A DNA stretch of 64,000 nt, taken from the NCBI RefSeq assembly GCF_000590475.1, contig NZ_CP007441.1:1385225-1449224 (forward strand), read 5' to 3'. The stretch's first letter is position 1, and every line of letters starts with the position of its first letter. Position numbers and translations under genes: made by a program. The notes under the pieces were generated by a model. It was not told the origin of the DNA. It was given only the letters and a program-made list of their open reading frames with translations, and made no database searches. Of this stretch, positions 52,460 through 61,452 are shown piece after piece. This stretch comes from Stutzerimonas stutzeri. Lineage in GTDB: Bacteria > Pseudomonadota > Gammaproteobacteria > Pseudomonadales > Pseudomonadaceae.

Positions 52460-53706
52460 TGTTCAGGCCGCTCAGCATCTTCATCGGCAGTCGCTATACG
52501 CGGGCCAAGCGTCGCAACCATTTCATCTCCTTCATTTCCTTGACCTCCATGATCGGGCTCTCGCTGGGCGTGCTGGCGATGATCATAGTGCTTTCCGTCA
52601 TGAACGGCTTCCAGCGTGAGATGAGCAACCGCATTCTGGGTATGGTGCCGCACGCTGTGATCGCTGGAGACGGACACCCGGTAGATGACTGGCAGTCGCT
52701 GGCCAAGCAGCTCCGGTCGTACCCCGAAGTGCTCGGCACGGCGCCGATCACGCAACTTGAAGGCATGCTTTCGTTCAAGGGCTCGATGCAACCGATCGAG
52801 ATCAAGGGCATCGATCCACAGGCAGAAGGAGAAGTATCGACCCTGGGCTCGAAGATGATCGCCGGCAGGCTCGACGATCTCAAACCAGGTGAGTCCGGGG
52901 TAATTCTCGGGTTGATGACTGCGCGTCGATTCGGCCTGAAGCTGGGCGACAAGCTCACCCTCATCGTGCCGGAACTCAGCGATGCGCCCGGCGGCATTAC
53001 GCCTCGCATGCAGCGCCTGAATGTCGTTGGGGTGTTCAAGGTAGGTGCCGAGTTGGACGGCAGCCTGGCCATGATTCATCGGACCGATGCGGCGCGGATT
53101 CTTCGCTGGCAACCGGACCAGGTCGAAGGTGTCAGGCTCAGATTGGCAGATCTGTATCGCGCTCCGGAGGTTGGGCACGACCTCGTTGCCAGGCTTGGTG
53201 CCGATTACCGCAGCGAGGATTGGTCGCTCACTCAGGGCAGTCTGTTCAGCGCCATGAAGATGGAAAAGACCATGATCGGGCTGCTGCTTCTGCTGATCGT
53301 GGCGGTTGCCGCTTTCAACATTATCGCCACCTTGATCATGGTGGTGGCCGACAAGCGTGCCGATATCGCGATTTTGCGCACCCTGGGGGCGACGCCCCGT
53401 CAGATCATGACGATTTTCATGGTGCAGGGCAGCATCATTGGCCTGACCGGCACGCTGATAGGTACCGTCCTAGGTGTGCTGGGCGCGTTCAACGTCAGTA
53501 CGCTGGTGGGGTGGTTGGAGCGGGTATCGGGCCAGCATATCTTTAGCTCCGACGTTTATTTCATTAACACCCTGCCGTCAGAACTGCGCCTGGAAGACGT
53601 GCTGTTGGTGACATTGGCCGCATTGATCCTGAGTTTCCTGGCGACGCTCTATCCCGCCTGGCGTGCCGCACAGACTCAACCCGCCGAAGCGTTGCGTTAC
53701 GAGTAG
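52459..53706 (+). CDS. lolE: Lipoprotein-releasing ABC transporter permease, LolE-type
   Basis: This 415-residue second permease of LolCDE, closely related to LolC throughout (same N-terminal TM block and DKRADIAILRTLGATPRQIM coupling region) and of identical length, which points to duplication. In E. coli LolE contacts the lipoprotein and LolC the chaperone LolA; which copy plays which part here rests on order only. Starts in the TAATG junction with lolD. Confidence 0.92.
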   Translation: MFRPLSIFIGSRYTRAKRRNHFISFISLTSMIGLSLGVLAMIIVLSVMNGFQREMSNRILGMVPHAVIAGDGHPVDDWQSLAKQLRSYPEVLGTAPITQLEGMLSFKGSMQPIEIKGIDPQAEGEVSTLGSKMIAGRLDDLKPGESGVILGLMTARRFGLKLGDKLTLIVPELSDAPGGITPRMQRLNVVGVFKVGAELDGSLAMIHRTDAARILRWQPDQVEGVRLRLADLYRAPEVGHDLVARLGADYRSEDWSLTQGSLFSAMKMEKTMIGLLLLLIVAVAAFNIIATLIMVVADKRADIAILRTLGATPRQIMTIFMVQGSIIGLTGTLIGTVLGVLGAFNVSTLVGWLERVSGQHIFSSDVYFINTLPSELRLEDVLLVTLAALILSFLATLYPAWRAAQTQPAEALRYE

Positions 53707-53745
53707 GGCGCAGGCGTCAGCGGCGGCCCGCCTGACGCCTGCGCC
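53707..53745. terminator. Perfect 14-base-pair inverted repeat at the lolE/DUF2062 convergent ends
   Basis: GGCGCAGGCGTCAG (53707-53720) pairs fully with CTGACGCCTGCGCC (53732-53745), 11-base loop. It spans the stop codon and last codons of the DUF2062 gene. There is no T run, so it may block both transcripts as a strong hairpin rather than act as a classic terminator. Confidence 0.55.
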
Positions 53746-54232
53746 AACTGCGGCTGACCCACCAGCGCCAATAGGCCTGTGTCGCCACGTAACCCAGCAC
53801 GGCCAAGACGAGGCCGACCACTAGAGAGCCTAAATATAAGGGCTCCCAGTGGCTGCTGAGCATCTTCTGCACCCAGGCAAGGGTCAGCTCCATTGGCATA
53901 GGCGAAACCGGGGTGTCCAGCAGCCAGGCGCCGACCTTGTAGCTGCAATAAAAAACCGGTGGCATGGTCAGCGGATTGGTCAGCCAGACCAGCCCAACGG
54001 CTATCGGCAGGTTAGCCCTGGCTGGCACCGCACATAGCGCGGCGGCCAACATCTGCATGGGCATCGGAATCATGGCCCAGAACAGGCCAATGGCCATTGC
54101 TCTGGAAACCGAATGCCGGTTGAGGTGGAGCAGGTTCGGATCGTGAGTCAGGGTGCCGAGAAATCGCAAAGATTTGTGGGTCTTTAAGCGATCGGGGTGC
54201 GGCATGTAGCGTTTGAAAAAACGACGCGGCAT
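53717..54232 (-). CDS. DUF2062 domain membrane protein
   Basis: This 171-residue membrane protein. Conserved DUF2062 blocks: a basic N-terminus, HPDRLKTHKSLRFLG, RHSVSRAMAIGLFWAMIPMP, LPIAVGLVWLTNPLTMPPVFY, then two C-terminal helices. Two to four TM segments. No function is established; it is regularly next to comEC and lolCDE in pseudomonads. Its C-terminal codons lie in a perfect inverted repeat. Confidence 0.88.
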   Translation of the reverse strand: MPRRFFKRYMPHPDRLKTHKSLRFLGTLTHDPNLLHLNRHSVSRAMAIGLFWAMIPMPMQMLAAALCAVPARANLPIAVGLVWLTNPLTMPPVFYCSYKVGAWLLDTPVSPMPMELTLAWVQKMLSSHWEPLYLGSLVVGLVLAVLGYVATQAYWRWWVSRSWRRRQAGRR

Positions 54233-54311
54233 GAAGATTCTCTGGCGGGCTGAAGCGCGTCCGATTATGCCTGAAACGAGACCCGGCGCTGAGATGAGTT
54301 TGTGACATAGA

Positions 54312-54326
54312 TTCTACACTGTAGAA
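54312..54326. promoter_or_regulatory. Perfect palindrome in the DUF2062/comEC divergent region
   Basis: TTCTACA-C-TGTAGAA, seven-base perfect arms around a single base, in the 182-base divergent spacer. Symmetry and position suggest an operator; no matching regulator can be named. Confidence 0.4.
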
Positions 54327-54414
54327 GCCGACGGGGTGTCGGCGATCCACTATGGTTCGGCAACCGTCTCCCTTGGACGGCTGGGCCTCTGGAAAGGAAT
54401 CCAGGAGATGTACC

Positions 54415-56640
54415 ATGCGTACGGCAATGCTGGCGCTGGCAGCAGGGCTTTTACTGCTGCGCTTTCTACCGCAACTGCCACCGTTGTCGGCATTGCCTTT
54501 TGTACTCGTGACGGGACTGGTCTTGTTGCCATTCCGCTGGCGAGCACTTGGATGCTTCCTGCTTGGGCTCGGATGGGCTTGCCTGAGTGCTCATTGGGTC
54601 TTAAGCGATCGCCTCCCGACCGAACTTGACGGCCGTACCTTCTGGCTTGAAGGGCGGGTGGCGGGGCTACCGGATGTTCGTGGCGGTGTAGTGCGCTTCG
54701 AGCTGGTTGATGTCTCGTCCCGGCATTCCGGCTTGCCTTCGCGGATGCGCCTGGCCTGGTACGGCGGGCCGATGATTCAGGCAGGAGAGCGATGGAGGCT
54801 CGCCGCCAAGCTCAAAAGGCCACGTGGCCTGGTCAATCCTCATCCGTTCGATTACGAGGCCTGGCTTCTTGCGCGTCGGATCGGTGCCAGTGGCACGATT
54901 AAAGCAGGCGAGCGGGTGGCGTTTGCAGATGGGAACCTGGCGTGGCGCGACCGGTTGCGCCAACGCTTGATGGCAGTTGACGCCCAGGGACGCTCGGGTG
55001 CAATTGCAGCGCTAGTGGTTGGCGATGACAGCGGTTTGTCCACGTCAGACTGGCGCATCCTGCAGGACACCGGGACAGTGCACTTGATGGTGATTTCTGG
55101 ACAGCATGTTGGGATGCTGGCCGGTTTACTCTATGGCCTGGTTGCACTAATGGCGCGTTGGGGAATCTGGCCGCGCCGAATCGCCTGGCTGCCCTGTGCC
55201 TGCGGTCTGGCGCTGTTTGGTGCTCTCGCATACGGTTGGCTGGCGGGCTTCGAGGTCCCGGTTCAGCGAGCCTCGGTAATGGTCGCCCTGGTGCTCTTGT
55301 GGCGCTTGCGGTTTCGCCATCTCGGTGTCTGGTTACCACTGCTAGTCGCGCTTGATGGCGTCCTGCTGATCGATCCTTTAGTCAGTTTGCAATCGGGGTT
55401 CTGGTTGTCCTTCTTAGCCGTGGCGCTGCTCGCCTTGGTCTTCCGTGGCCGATTGGGCAGTTGGGGCTGGTGGCAAGCCCTGGGTCGCGCGCAGTGGAGC
55501 ATGTCGCTCGGCCTGTTGCCGGTATTGCTTGCGCTGGGCTTGCCGGTGAGCCTGAGCAGTCCAATCGCCAATCTTTTCGCGGTGCCGCTGGTCAGCATGC
55601 TGATCGTACCGCTGTCCTTGTTGGGCACTTCGCTGCTCTGGTTGCCAGGCGTTGGTGAATGCTTGCTCTGGCTGGCGGGTGGCTTGTTGGCGTTGCTCTT
55701 CGATACGCTGCGATGGCTTGCTGACTGGCAGTCCGCGTGGCTACCGGCCTCCTTGCCGATATGGGGCTGGGTGCTGGTCGCGCTGGGAATGCTGCTGCTT
55801 TTGTTGCCGGCAGGGGTGCCATTTAGGACTTTAGGATTGGTGCTTCTCGCGCCGTTGTTGTTTCCACCGGTAAATAAACCCACGGCGGGGCAGGCGGAGG
55901 TCTGGGTGCTTGACGTTGGCCAGGGGCTGGCCGTGCTGGTGCGTACCCATGAGCATGCGCTGTTGTATGACGCGGGGCCGCGCTATGGCGACTTCGATAT
56001 TGGCGAGCGGGTTGTGTTTCCGTCGATGAAGACATTGGGATTGGCTGACCTCGATCTGATGATCCTCAGCCATGCCGACAGCGATCACGCTGGAGGCGCT
56101 CTGGCGATTCAACGGCTGATGCCAGTGGCGCGGGTGCTCAGCGGTGAGCCGGAAAGCTTGCCTGCCTCGCTGGAGGCTGAAGGGTGTCGCTCAGGAGAAC
56201 ACTGGGAGTGGGAGCAGGTCAGTTTTACGCTCTGGCGGTGGTCGCAAGCCGGGGATGGAAACCAATCCTCGTGTGTACTGTTGGTCGAAGCGGGCGGTGA
56301 GCGCCTGCTATTGACGGGGGATATCGATGTGCCGGCCGAGCAGGCGCTGTTGGCGAGCGATATACCGCTGGGCGTGCGGTGGTTGCTGGTGCCGCATCAT
56401 GGTAGTCGCAGTTCATCTTCAACCGCGTTTATCGAGGCAGCCGGCGCCGAAGGCGCGCTTGTCTCGCGCAGCCTGCACAACGCCTTCGGTCATCCGCATC
56501 CAGATGTGGTGCAGCGTCTGCAGGCATCGGGCACCCCGATTTTCGATACGGCTGAACTAGGCGCTCTGCAGATCCGTCTCGGTCGTTTCGAACCCATTCG
56601 AGGATTGCGCGCCGAACGGCGATTCTGGCGGGAAAAATGA
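54415..56640 (+). CDS. comEC: DNA internalization competence protein ComEC/Rec2
   Basis: This 741-residue inner-membrane channel for import of single-stranded DNA during natural transformation. N-terminal hydrophobic start plus OB-like domain (residues 75-190), the Competence domain with multiple TM helices (MVISGQHVGMLAGLLYGLVAL block), and a C-terminal metallo-beta-lactamase domain with ILSHADSDHAGGA and PHHGSRSSSS, whose metal ligands are intact. The start at 54415 has CCAGGAG 7 bases upstream. The P. stutzeri group is known for natural transformation, in keeping with an intact gene. Confidence 0.93.
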   Translation: MRTAMLALAAGLLLLRFLPQLPPLSALPFVLVTGLVLLPFRWRALGCFLLGLGWACLSAHWVLSDRLPTELDGRTFWLEGRVAGLPDVRGGVVRFELVDVSSRHSGLPSRMRLAWYGGPMIQAGERWRLAAKLKRPRGLVNPHPFDYEAWLLARRIGASGTIKAGERVAFADGNLAWRDRLRQRLMAVDAQGRSGAIAALVVGDDSGLSTSDWRILQDTGTVHLMVISGQHVGMLAGLLYGLVALMARWGIWPRRIAWLPCACGLALFGALAYGWLAGFEVPVQRASVMVALVLLWRLRFRHLGVWLPLLVALDGVLLIDPLVSLQSGFWLSFLAVALLALVFRGRLGSWGWWQALGRAQWSMSLGLLPVLLALGLPVSLSSPIANLFAVPLVSMLIVPLSLLGTSLLWLPGVGECLLWLAGGLLALLFDTLRWLADWQSAWLPASLPIWGWVLVALGMLLLLLPAGVPFRTLGLVLLAPLLFPPVNKPTAGQAEVWVLDVGQGLAVLVRTHEHALLYDAGPRYGDFDIGERVVFPSMKTLGLADLDLMILSHADSDHAGGALAIQRLMPVARVLSGEPESLPASLEAEGCRSGEHWEWEQVSFTLWRWSQAGDGNQSSCVLLVEAGGERLLLTGDIDVPAEQALLASDIPLGVRWLLVPHHGSRSSSSTAFIEAAGAEGALVSRSLHNAFGHPHPDVVQRLQASGTPIFDTAELGALQIRLGRFEPIRGLRAERRFWREK

Positions 56641-56711
56641 GAACCGAGGCCGTCGGCGGCCTGTCGGCCCTATGCTAGAGTGGCGCCACTTTTTCGTGGG
56701 GGATTCATCTC

Positions 56712-57344
56712 GTGTGGGAGCTGGTTAAAGCGGGCGGCTGGATAATGCTGCCAATCATCCTGTGTTCCGTCGCGGCTGCCGGCATCGTCGCCGAACGGCT
56801 GTGGACGCTCCGGCCTAGCCGTGTGACTCCGCCGCATCTGCTTGGTCAGGTATGGAAATGGATCAAGGACAAGAAACTCAGCAACCAGAAACTCAAGGAG
56901 CTGCGCGCGGATTCGCCACTCGGCGAGATCCTGGCTGCGGGCCTAGCCAATTCCAAGCACGGCCGGGAGATTATGAAAGAGTGTATCGAGGAGGCTGCGG
57001 CGCGTGTCGTTCATGACCTTGAGCGCTACCTCAATGCGTTGGGCACCATTGCCGGCATCGCACCGTTGCTCGGCCTGCTCGGCACTGTGCTCGGGATGAT
57101 CGAAATCTTCAGCGCCTTCATGGGTTCCGGCATGGCCAACGCACCCTTGCTCGCCGCGGGTATCTCCAAAGCGTTGATCACCACGGCAGCTGGTCTGATG
57201 GTTGGCATCCCGGCCTTGTTTTTCCACCGTTTCCTGCTGCGCCGTGTCGAAGAGCTGGTGGTCGGAATGGAGCAGGAGGCAATCAAGCTGGTCGAGGTCG
57301 TACAGGGTGACCGTGACGTCGATCTGGGTGAGGGCAAGGCGTGA
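56712..57344 (+). CDS. exbB: ExbB/TolQ/MotA-family proton channel protein
   Basis: This 210-residue inner-membrane protein with three TM helices (about 10-30, 112-135, 155-178). GTIAGIAPLLGLLGTVLGMIEIF and SKALITTAAGLMVGIPALFF are the conserved ExbB/TolQ helices lining the proton path. GTG start (56712) after a GGGGGA site. It is directly followed by exbD with a 4-base overlap. No tonB is adjacent, so the energised partner is uncertain; the location beside lpxK is common in Pseudomonas. Possible -10 TATGCT at 56671. Confidence 0.9.
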   Translation: MWELVKAGGWIMLPIILCSVAAAGIVAERLWTLRPSRVTPPHLLGQVWKWIKDKKLSNQKLKELRADSPLGEILAAGLANSKHGREIMKECIEEAAARVVHDLERYLNALGTIAGIAPLLGLLGTVLGMIEIFSAFMGSGMANAPLLAAGISKALITTAAGLMVGIPALFFHRFLLRRVEELVVGMEQEAIKLVEVVQGDRDVDLGEGKA

Positions 57345-57769
57345 AGTTTCGACGCAAAGCGCGAGAAAACGTCGACATCGGCTTGGCCCCGCTGATCGAT
57401 GTGGTGTTCATCTTGTTGCTGTTCTTTGTGGTGACCACAACTTTTACCCGCGAAACACAGCTCAAGGTGGATTTGCCTGAAGCGGCCAGCGGTACACCGC
57501 CCCAGGATGTCGAGAAAAAGCAGCTGGAAGTAGTCATCGATGTCGATGGCAGCTTTACCCTGAACGGCAAGACGTTGATCAAGCATGACCTGAGCACATT
57601 GATGGCCGCGCTCAGTAAAGAGTCTGGCGGGGATACCGGCCTGCCGATGATCATCAGTGCCGATGGCAAAACCCCGCATCAGGCTGTCATTACCGCCATG
57701 GATGCGGCTGGAAAACTGGGTTTTGCGCATCTTCGTATCACCACCGTCGAGGCCCAGCCGGAGCCCTGA
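57341..57769 (+). CDS. exbD: ExbD/TolR-family biopolymer transport protein
   Basis: This 142-residue protein anchored by a single TM helix (about 16-38). IGLAPLIDVVFILLLFFVVTT contains the essential proton-carrying Asp. The periplasmic domain ends with VITAMDAAGKLGFAHLRITT, the typical ExbD C-terminus. GTG start overlapping exbB; one base shared with lpxK. Confidence 0.93.
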   Translation: MKFRRKARENVDIGLAPLIDVVFILLLFFVVTTTFTRETQLKVDLPEAASGTPPQDVEKKQLEVVIDVDGSFTLNGKTLIKHDLSTLMAALSKESGGDTGLPMIISADGKTPHQAVITAMDAAGKLGFAHLRITTVEAQPEP

Positions 57770-58773
57770 TGTCCTTTTCCCATCGTCTGCAGCGCGCCTG
57801 GTACGAAGGGCATCCAGCCCTGGCTTTACTCGCGCCACTGGAGGCACTCTACCGGCGTGTGGTAATTGCCAAACGAAAGAAATTCGTCAGCGGAGCGACC
57901 GATCGTTACCGTGCTCCGGTGCCTGTGGTGGTGGTGGGTAATATCACCGTTGGCGGGACCGGTAAGACTCCGCTGATTCTCTGGCTCATCGAACATTGCC
58001 GCCGTCGCGGCCTGAAAGTCGGCGTGATCAGCCGTGGCTACGGCGCCACGCCACCGTCGCACCCCTGGCGAGTGATGCCCGACCAATTGGCGACTGAAGC
58101 GGGCGACGAGCCGCTGTTGATCGCGCAGCGAACGGGCGTACCGGTCATGATCGATCCGGATCGATCCCGGGCCGCTCGCGAGCTGCTCAAGTGCGAGCCA
58201 CTCGATCTCATTCTTTCCGACGACGGTTTGCAGCATTACCGACTGGCTCGCGACCTCGAACTGGTACTGATCGATGCTGCGCGCGGTCTGGGCAATCGTC
58301 GTTGCCTGCCCGCGGGCCCGCTGCGTGAGCCGATCGAGCGGTTGGAATCGGTTGACGCGGTGCTTTTCAACGGGGCGCCGACCGACAGCTCGTCCGGTTT
58401 CGCCTTTGCCTTGCAGCCATCACGGTTGATCGAGCTGATCAGTGAGCAGGCCTGGACGCTTGACCATTTCCCGCCAGGCCAGGCTCTGCACGCCGTTGCC
58501 GGGATCGGCAATCCACAGCGTTTCTTCACCACGCTCGAGGCGCTACACTGGCGGCCGATTCCGCACCCCTTCGCCGATCACGCCCGCTATAGCCTGGAGC
58601 AGCTGAGTTTCAGCCCCGAGCTACCCTTGGTGATGACTGAGAAGGATGCGGTCAAATGCCGGGCATTCGCGCTGCCGGGCTGGTGTTATCTGCAGGTGCA
58701 GGCCGAGCCATCGGCGGCGTTCGTGACCTGGTTCGATGCCCAGCTAGACCGATTGCTGCCCGAACATCCCTAA
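57769..58773 (+). CDS. lpxK: Tetraacyldisaccharide 4'-kinase
   Basis: This 334-residue inner-membrane-associated kinase phosphorylates the 4' position of the lipid A precursor. N-terminal hydrophobic region, Walker A VVGNITVGGTGKTPLILWL, VISRGYGA, DEPLLIAQRTGVPV and LSDDGLQHYRLARDLELVLIDA with the Asp pair of the active site. MTEKDAVKC is a conserved C-terminal block. Part of a tight outer-membrane biogenesis cluster. Confidence 0.96.
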   Translation: MSFSHRLQRAWYEGHPALALLAPLEALYRRVVIAKRKKFVSGATDRYRAPVPVVVVGNITVGGTGKTPLILWLIEHCRRRGLKVGVISRGYGATPPSHPWRVMPDQLATEAGDEPLLIAQRTGVPVMIDPDRSRAARELLKCEPLDLILSDDGLQHYRLARDLELVLIDAARGLGNRRCLPAGPLREPIERLESVDAVLFNGAPTDSSSGFAFALQPSRLIELISEQAWTLDHFPPGQALHAVAGIGNPQRFFTTLEALHWRPIPHPFADHARYSLEQLSFSPELPLVMTEKDAVKCRAFALPGWCYLQVQAEPSAAFVTWFDAQLDRLLPEHP

Positions 58774-58819
58774 GCCGCTCGATCTGCCAGGTGCGGTCGG
58801 CTGCATCCAAGGACTGCGC

Positions 58820-59005
58820 ATGGATACCAAACTGCTCGACATTCTCGCCTGCCCGCTCTGCAAGGGCCCGCTGAAGCTCACCGATGACAAGTCCGAACTG
58901 ATCTGCAAAGCCGATGGCATGGCCTTCCCGGTGCGGGACGGCATTCCCGTAATGCTGGAAAGTGAAGCCCGCACCCTGGAAGTGGACGAGCGCCTGGACA
59001 AATGA
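58820..59005 (+). CDS. Trm112/YcaR family small protein
   Basis: This 61-residue protein. MDTKLLDILACPLCKGPL followed by LICKADGMAFPVRDGIPVML is the UPF0434/Trm112-like fold; of the usual four zinc Cys, three are seen (CPLC, C). Its place between lpxK and kdsB is the usual one. Overlaps kdsB by 4 bases. Function in bacteria is unclear. Confidence 0.9.
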   Translation: MDTKLLDILACPLCKGPLKLTDDKSELICKADGMAFPVRDGIPVMLESEARTLEVDERLDK

Positions 59006-59766
59006 GCAGCCCTTACACCGTTGTTATTCCGGCGCGTTATGCATCCAGCCGCCTGCCTGGCAAGCCGCTGCAGGACATCGCGGGCAAGCCGATGATTCGT
59101 CACGTCTGGGAGCAAGCCTGCAAGAGCGGTGCGCAGCGGGTGGTGGTTGCTACCGATGACCTGCGGATTCTTGAAGCTTGCCAAGCCTTCGGCGCGGAAG
59201 TGTTGTTAACGCGTGTCGATCACAACTCAGGTACTGATCGCCTCGCCGAAGTAGCTGGCAAACTGGGCCTTGCGGCTGATGCGATCGTCGTCAATGTGCA
59301 GGGCGATGAGCCGTTGATTCCTCCTTCGGTGATCGATCAGGTCGCGCACAATCTCGACGCGCATCCGGAAGCGGCCATATCCACGCTTGCCGAGCCGATC
59401 AGCGATCCGCAATTTTTGTTCAATCCCAACGTTGTGAAGGTACTTAGCGATATCAACGGTTTGGCGTTGACCTTCAGTCGTGCGCCGCTGCCATGGGCTC
59501 GGGACGAGTTCGCCCGTGACAGGGATGCGCTTCCGGCTGATGTTCCGTACCGCCGGCATATCGGTATCTATGCCTACAGGGCCGGATTCCTGGCTGACTT
59601 CGTTGCCTGGGGCCCTTGCTGGTTGGAAAACACCGAATGCCTCGAGCAGTTACGGGCACTTTGGCATGGCAAGCGTATCCACGTCGCTGATGCGGTCGAG
59701 GCGCCTCCGGCTGGAGTCGACACCGCCGAAGATCTCGAGCGTGTGCGCAAGCAGCTCAGAGCCTGA
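59002..59766 (+). CDS. kdsB: 3-deoxy-manno-octulosonate cytidylyltransferase
   Basis: This 254-residue enzyme makes CMP-Kdo from CTP and Kdo for LPS core. VVIPARYASSRLPGKPLQDIAGKPMI (CTP site), DHNSGTDRLAEV, VNVQGDEPLIPP with the Mg-binding Asp, and RHIGIYAYRAGFL are all standard. ATGA overlap with the Trm112-like gene. Confidence 0.97.
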   Translation: MSSPYTVVIPARYASSRLPGKPLQDIAGKPMIRHVWEQACKSGAQRVVVATDDLRILEACQAFGAEVLLTRVDHNSGTDRLAEVAGKLGLAADAIVVNVQGDEPLIPPSVIDQVAHNLDAHPEAAISTLAEPISDPQFLFNPNVVKVLSDINGLALTFSRAPLPWARDEFARDRDALPADVPYRRHIGIYAYRAGFLADFVAWGPCWLENTECLEQLRALWHGKRIHVADAVEAPPAGVDTAEDLERVRKQLRA

Positions 59767-59768
59767 GC

Positions 59769-60233
59769 GTGAACATCCTGTTCGTCTGCATGGGCAACAT
59801 CTGCCGATCACCCACGGCTGAGGCGGTGTTTCGCAAGTACGTGCAGGACGCCCGGCTGGAAAGTCGCATCTCCGTCGATTCTGCGGGGACGGGTGATTGG
59901 CATGTCGGTAAGGGGCCGGATCAGCGCTCTTGCCAAGCGGCCGCCAGGCGAGGCTACAATCTCGGCACGCTACGAGCGCGGCAGGTGGCAGTCGAGGATT
60001 TCCAGCGCTTCGATCTGATCCTGGCGATGGATCATGACAATCTGGAGCGGTTGCAGACACTGCGACCGTTGGATTCGCGCGGGGAGCTGGACCTGTTCCT
60101 GCGCCGATACAATCTGGGCGAAGACGCTGTGCCCGATCCGTATTTCGGCGGCCAGGACGGTTTCGAGCAGGTGCTCGATCTGATTGAAAAGGCATCTGCA
60201 GCGCTGCTCAACGAGGTCAAGGAGCGTCTGTGA
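59769..60233 (+). CDS. Low-molecular-weight protein-tyrosine-phosphatase
   Basis: This 154-residue phosphatase. The P-loop CMGNICRSP (C-x5-R-S) is at residues 7-15 and the general acid Asp in VPDPYFGG near 122. Normal length. GTG start at 59769, 2 bases after kdsB. In pseudomonads this gene is always between kdsB and murB; no tyrosine kinase is nearby, so the substrate is unknown. Confidence 0.93.
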   Translation: MNILFVCMGNICRSPTAEAVFRKYVQDARLESRISVDSAGTGDWHVGKGPDQRSCQAAARRGYNLGTLRARQVAVEDFQRFDLILAMDHDNLERLQTLRPLDSRGELDLFLRRYNLGEDAVPDPYFGGQDGFEQVLDLIEKASAALLNEVKERL

Positions 60234-61249
60234 CTCTTCTCATCGAACAGAACCGCTCGCTCAAAGCATTCAATACGATGGCTGTCGAGGCTCGCGCGGC
60301 GCGCTTTGCCGAGGCTCATGACGACCAGGAGGTAACCGAGGCGCTCGCCGAGGCGCGCCGCCTTGGTGTGCCGCTGTGGATACTCGGCGGTGGCAGCAAC
60401 CTCGTGCTTACCGCAGATGTGGACGCGCTGGTGCTGCGCATGGCCAGCCGGGGCGTGTTGGTGCTTGAGGACGACGGCGAGCGGGTGGTGATCGAGGCGG
60501 CGGCAGGAGAGCCATGGCATCCTTTCGTGCTGCACAGCCTGGAGCTCGGTTTGTCCGGCCTGGAAAACCTCAGCCTGATCCCCGGTACCGTTGGCGCTGC
60601 ACCGATTCAGAACGTTGGTGCATATGGCGTCGAAATCAAAGACGTGTTCGCTGGGCTGACCGCACTGGACCGTGAAACTGGAGGTCTCGTTGAATTCGAT
60701 CTGCAAGCGTGCCAGTTCGGCTACCGTGACAGCTTGTTCAAGCGCGAGGCCGGGCGCTACATCATTCTGCGGGTGCGCTTTTTGCTGCAGCGAACGGCAA
60801 ATCTGAAGCTTGAATACGGCCCTCTGCGCCAATGGTTGCAACAGCACGATATCCAATGCCCCACGCCAACGGATGTAAGCCGTGCGGTCTGTGCAATTCG
60901 TAGCGAGAAGCTGCCCGACCCCCAAGTGCTGGGCAATGCTGGCAGCTTCTTCAAGAACCCATTGGTCCCTCAGTCGATTGCTGATGCATTGCAGGCGCAA
61001 TACCCGGATCTGGTGGCGTTTCCACAAGGACAAGCACAGGTCAAGCTTGCCGCTGGGTGGCTGATCGAGCGTGCGGGCTGGAAGGGCTATCGAGACGGCG
61101 ATGCGGGAGTGCACCGGCTGCAGGCGTTAGTGCTCGTCAACTATGGTCAGGCCACCGGTCGGCAGATCCTGAATTTGGCTCAGCACATACAGGCAGATAT
61201 TGCCGAGCGCTTTGGTGTGCAACTGGAAATAGAGCCGAACATTATCTAA
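60230..61249 (+). CDS. murB: UDP-N-acetylenolpyruvoylglucosamine reductase
   Basis: This 339-residue FAD enzyme of peptidoglycan synthesis reduces UDP-GlcNAc-enolpyruvate to UDP-MurNAc with NADPH. LGGGSNLVL and IPGTVGAAPIQNVGAYG bind FAD; CAIRSEKLPDP and NAGSFFKNPLV include the proton-donating Ser; AAGWLIERAGWKG and the C-terminal LEIEPNII complete the type I (E. coli) form. GTG start within the 4-base overlap with the phosphatase gene. Confidence 0.96.
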   Translation: MTLLIEQNRSLKAFNTMAVEARAARFAEAHDDQEVTEALAEARRLGVPLWILGGGSNLVLTADVDALVLRMASRGVLVLEDDGERVVIEAAAGEPWHPFVLHSLELGLSGLENLSLIPGTVGAAPIQNVGAYGVEIKDVFAGLTALDRETGGLVEFDLQACQFGYRDSLFKREAGRYIILRVRFLLQRTANLKLEYGPLRQWLQQHDIQCPTPTDVSRAVCAIRSEKLPDPQVLGNAGSFFKNPLVPQSIADALQAQYPDLVAFPQGQAQVKLAAGWLIERAGWKGYRDGDAGVHRLQALVLVNYGQATGRQILNLAQHIQADIAERFGVQLEIEPNII

Positions 61250-61452
61250 TACGGAGTCCGTTCGGTCGCACTAATCGTTGGTGTGGCGGGCTGCGCGCGT
61301 CTGTTGCTTTGGCGATGTATACCGCGTCGCGGATTATCGGCGATGCACCTGTATTTCCCGCAAGTATTGCCCCCCGTACCCGGCTAGACACTGTCTTCCT
61401 GGCTCTAGCGATGGGCACCTGTGTCTAGTCCTGAAATAGGTTTACACCTGTT

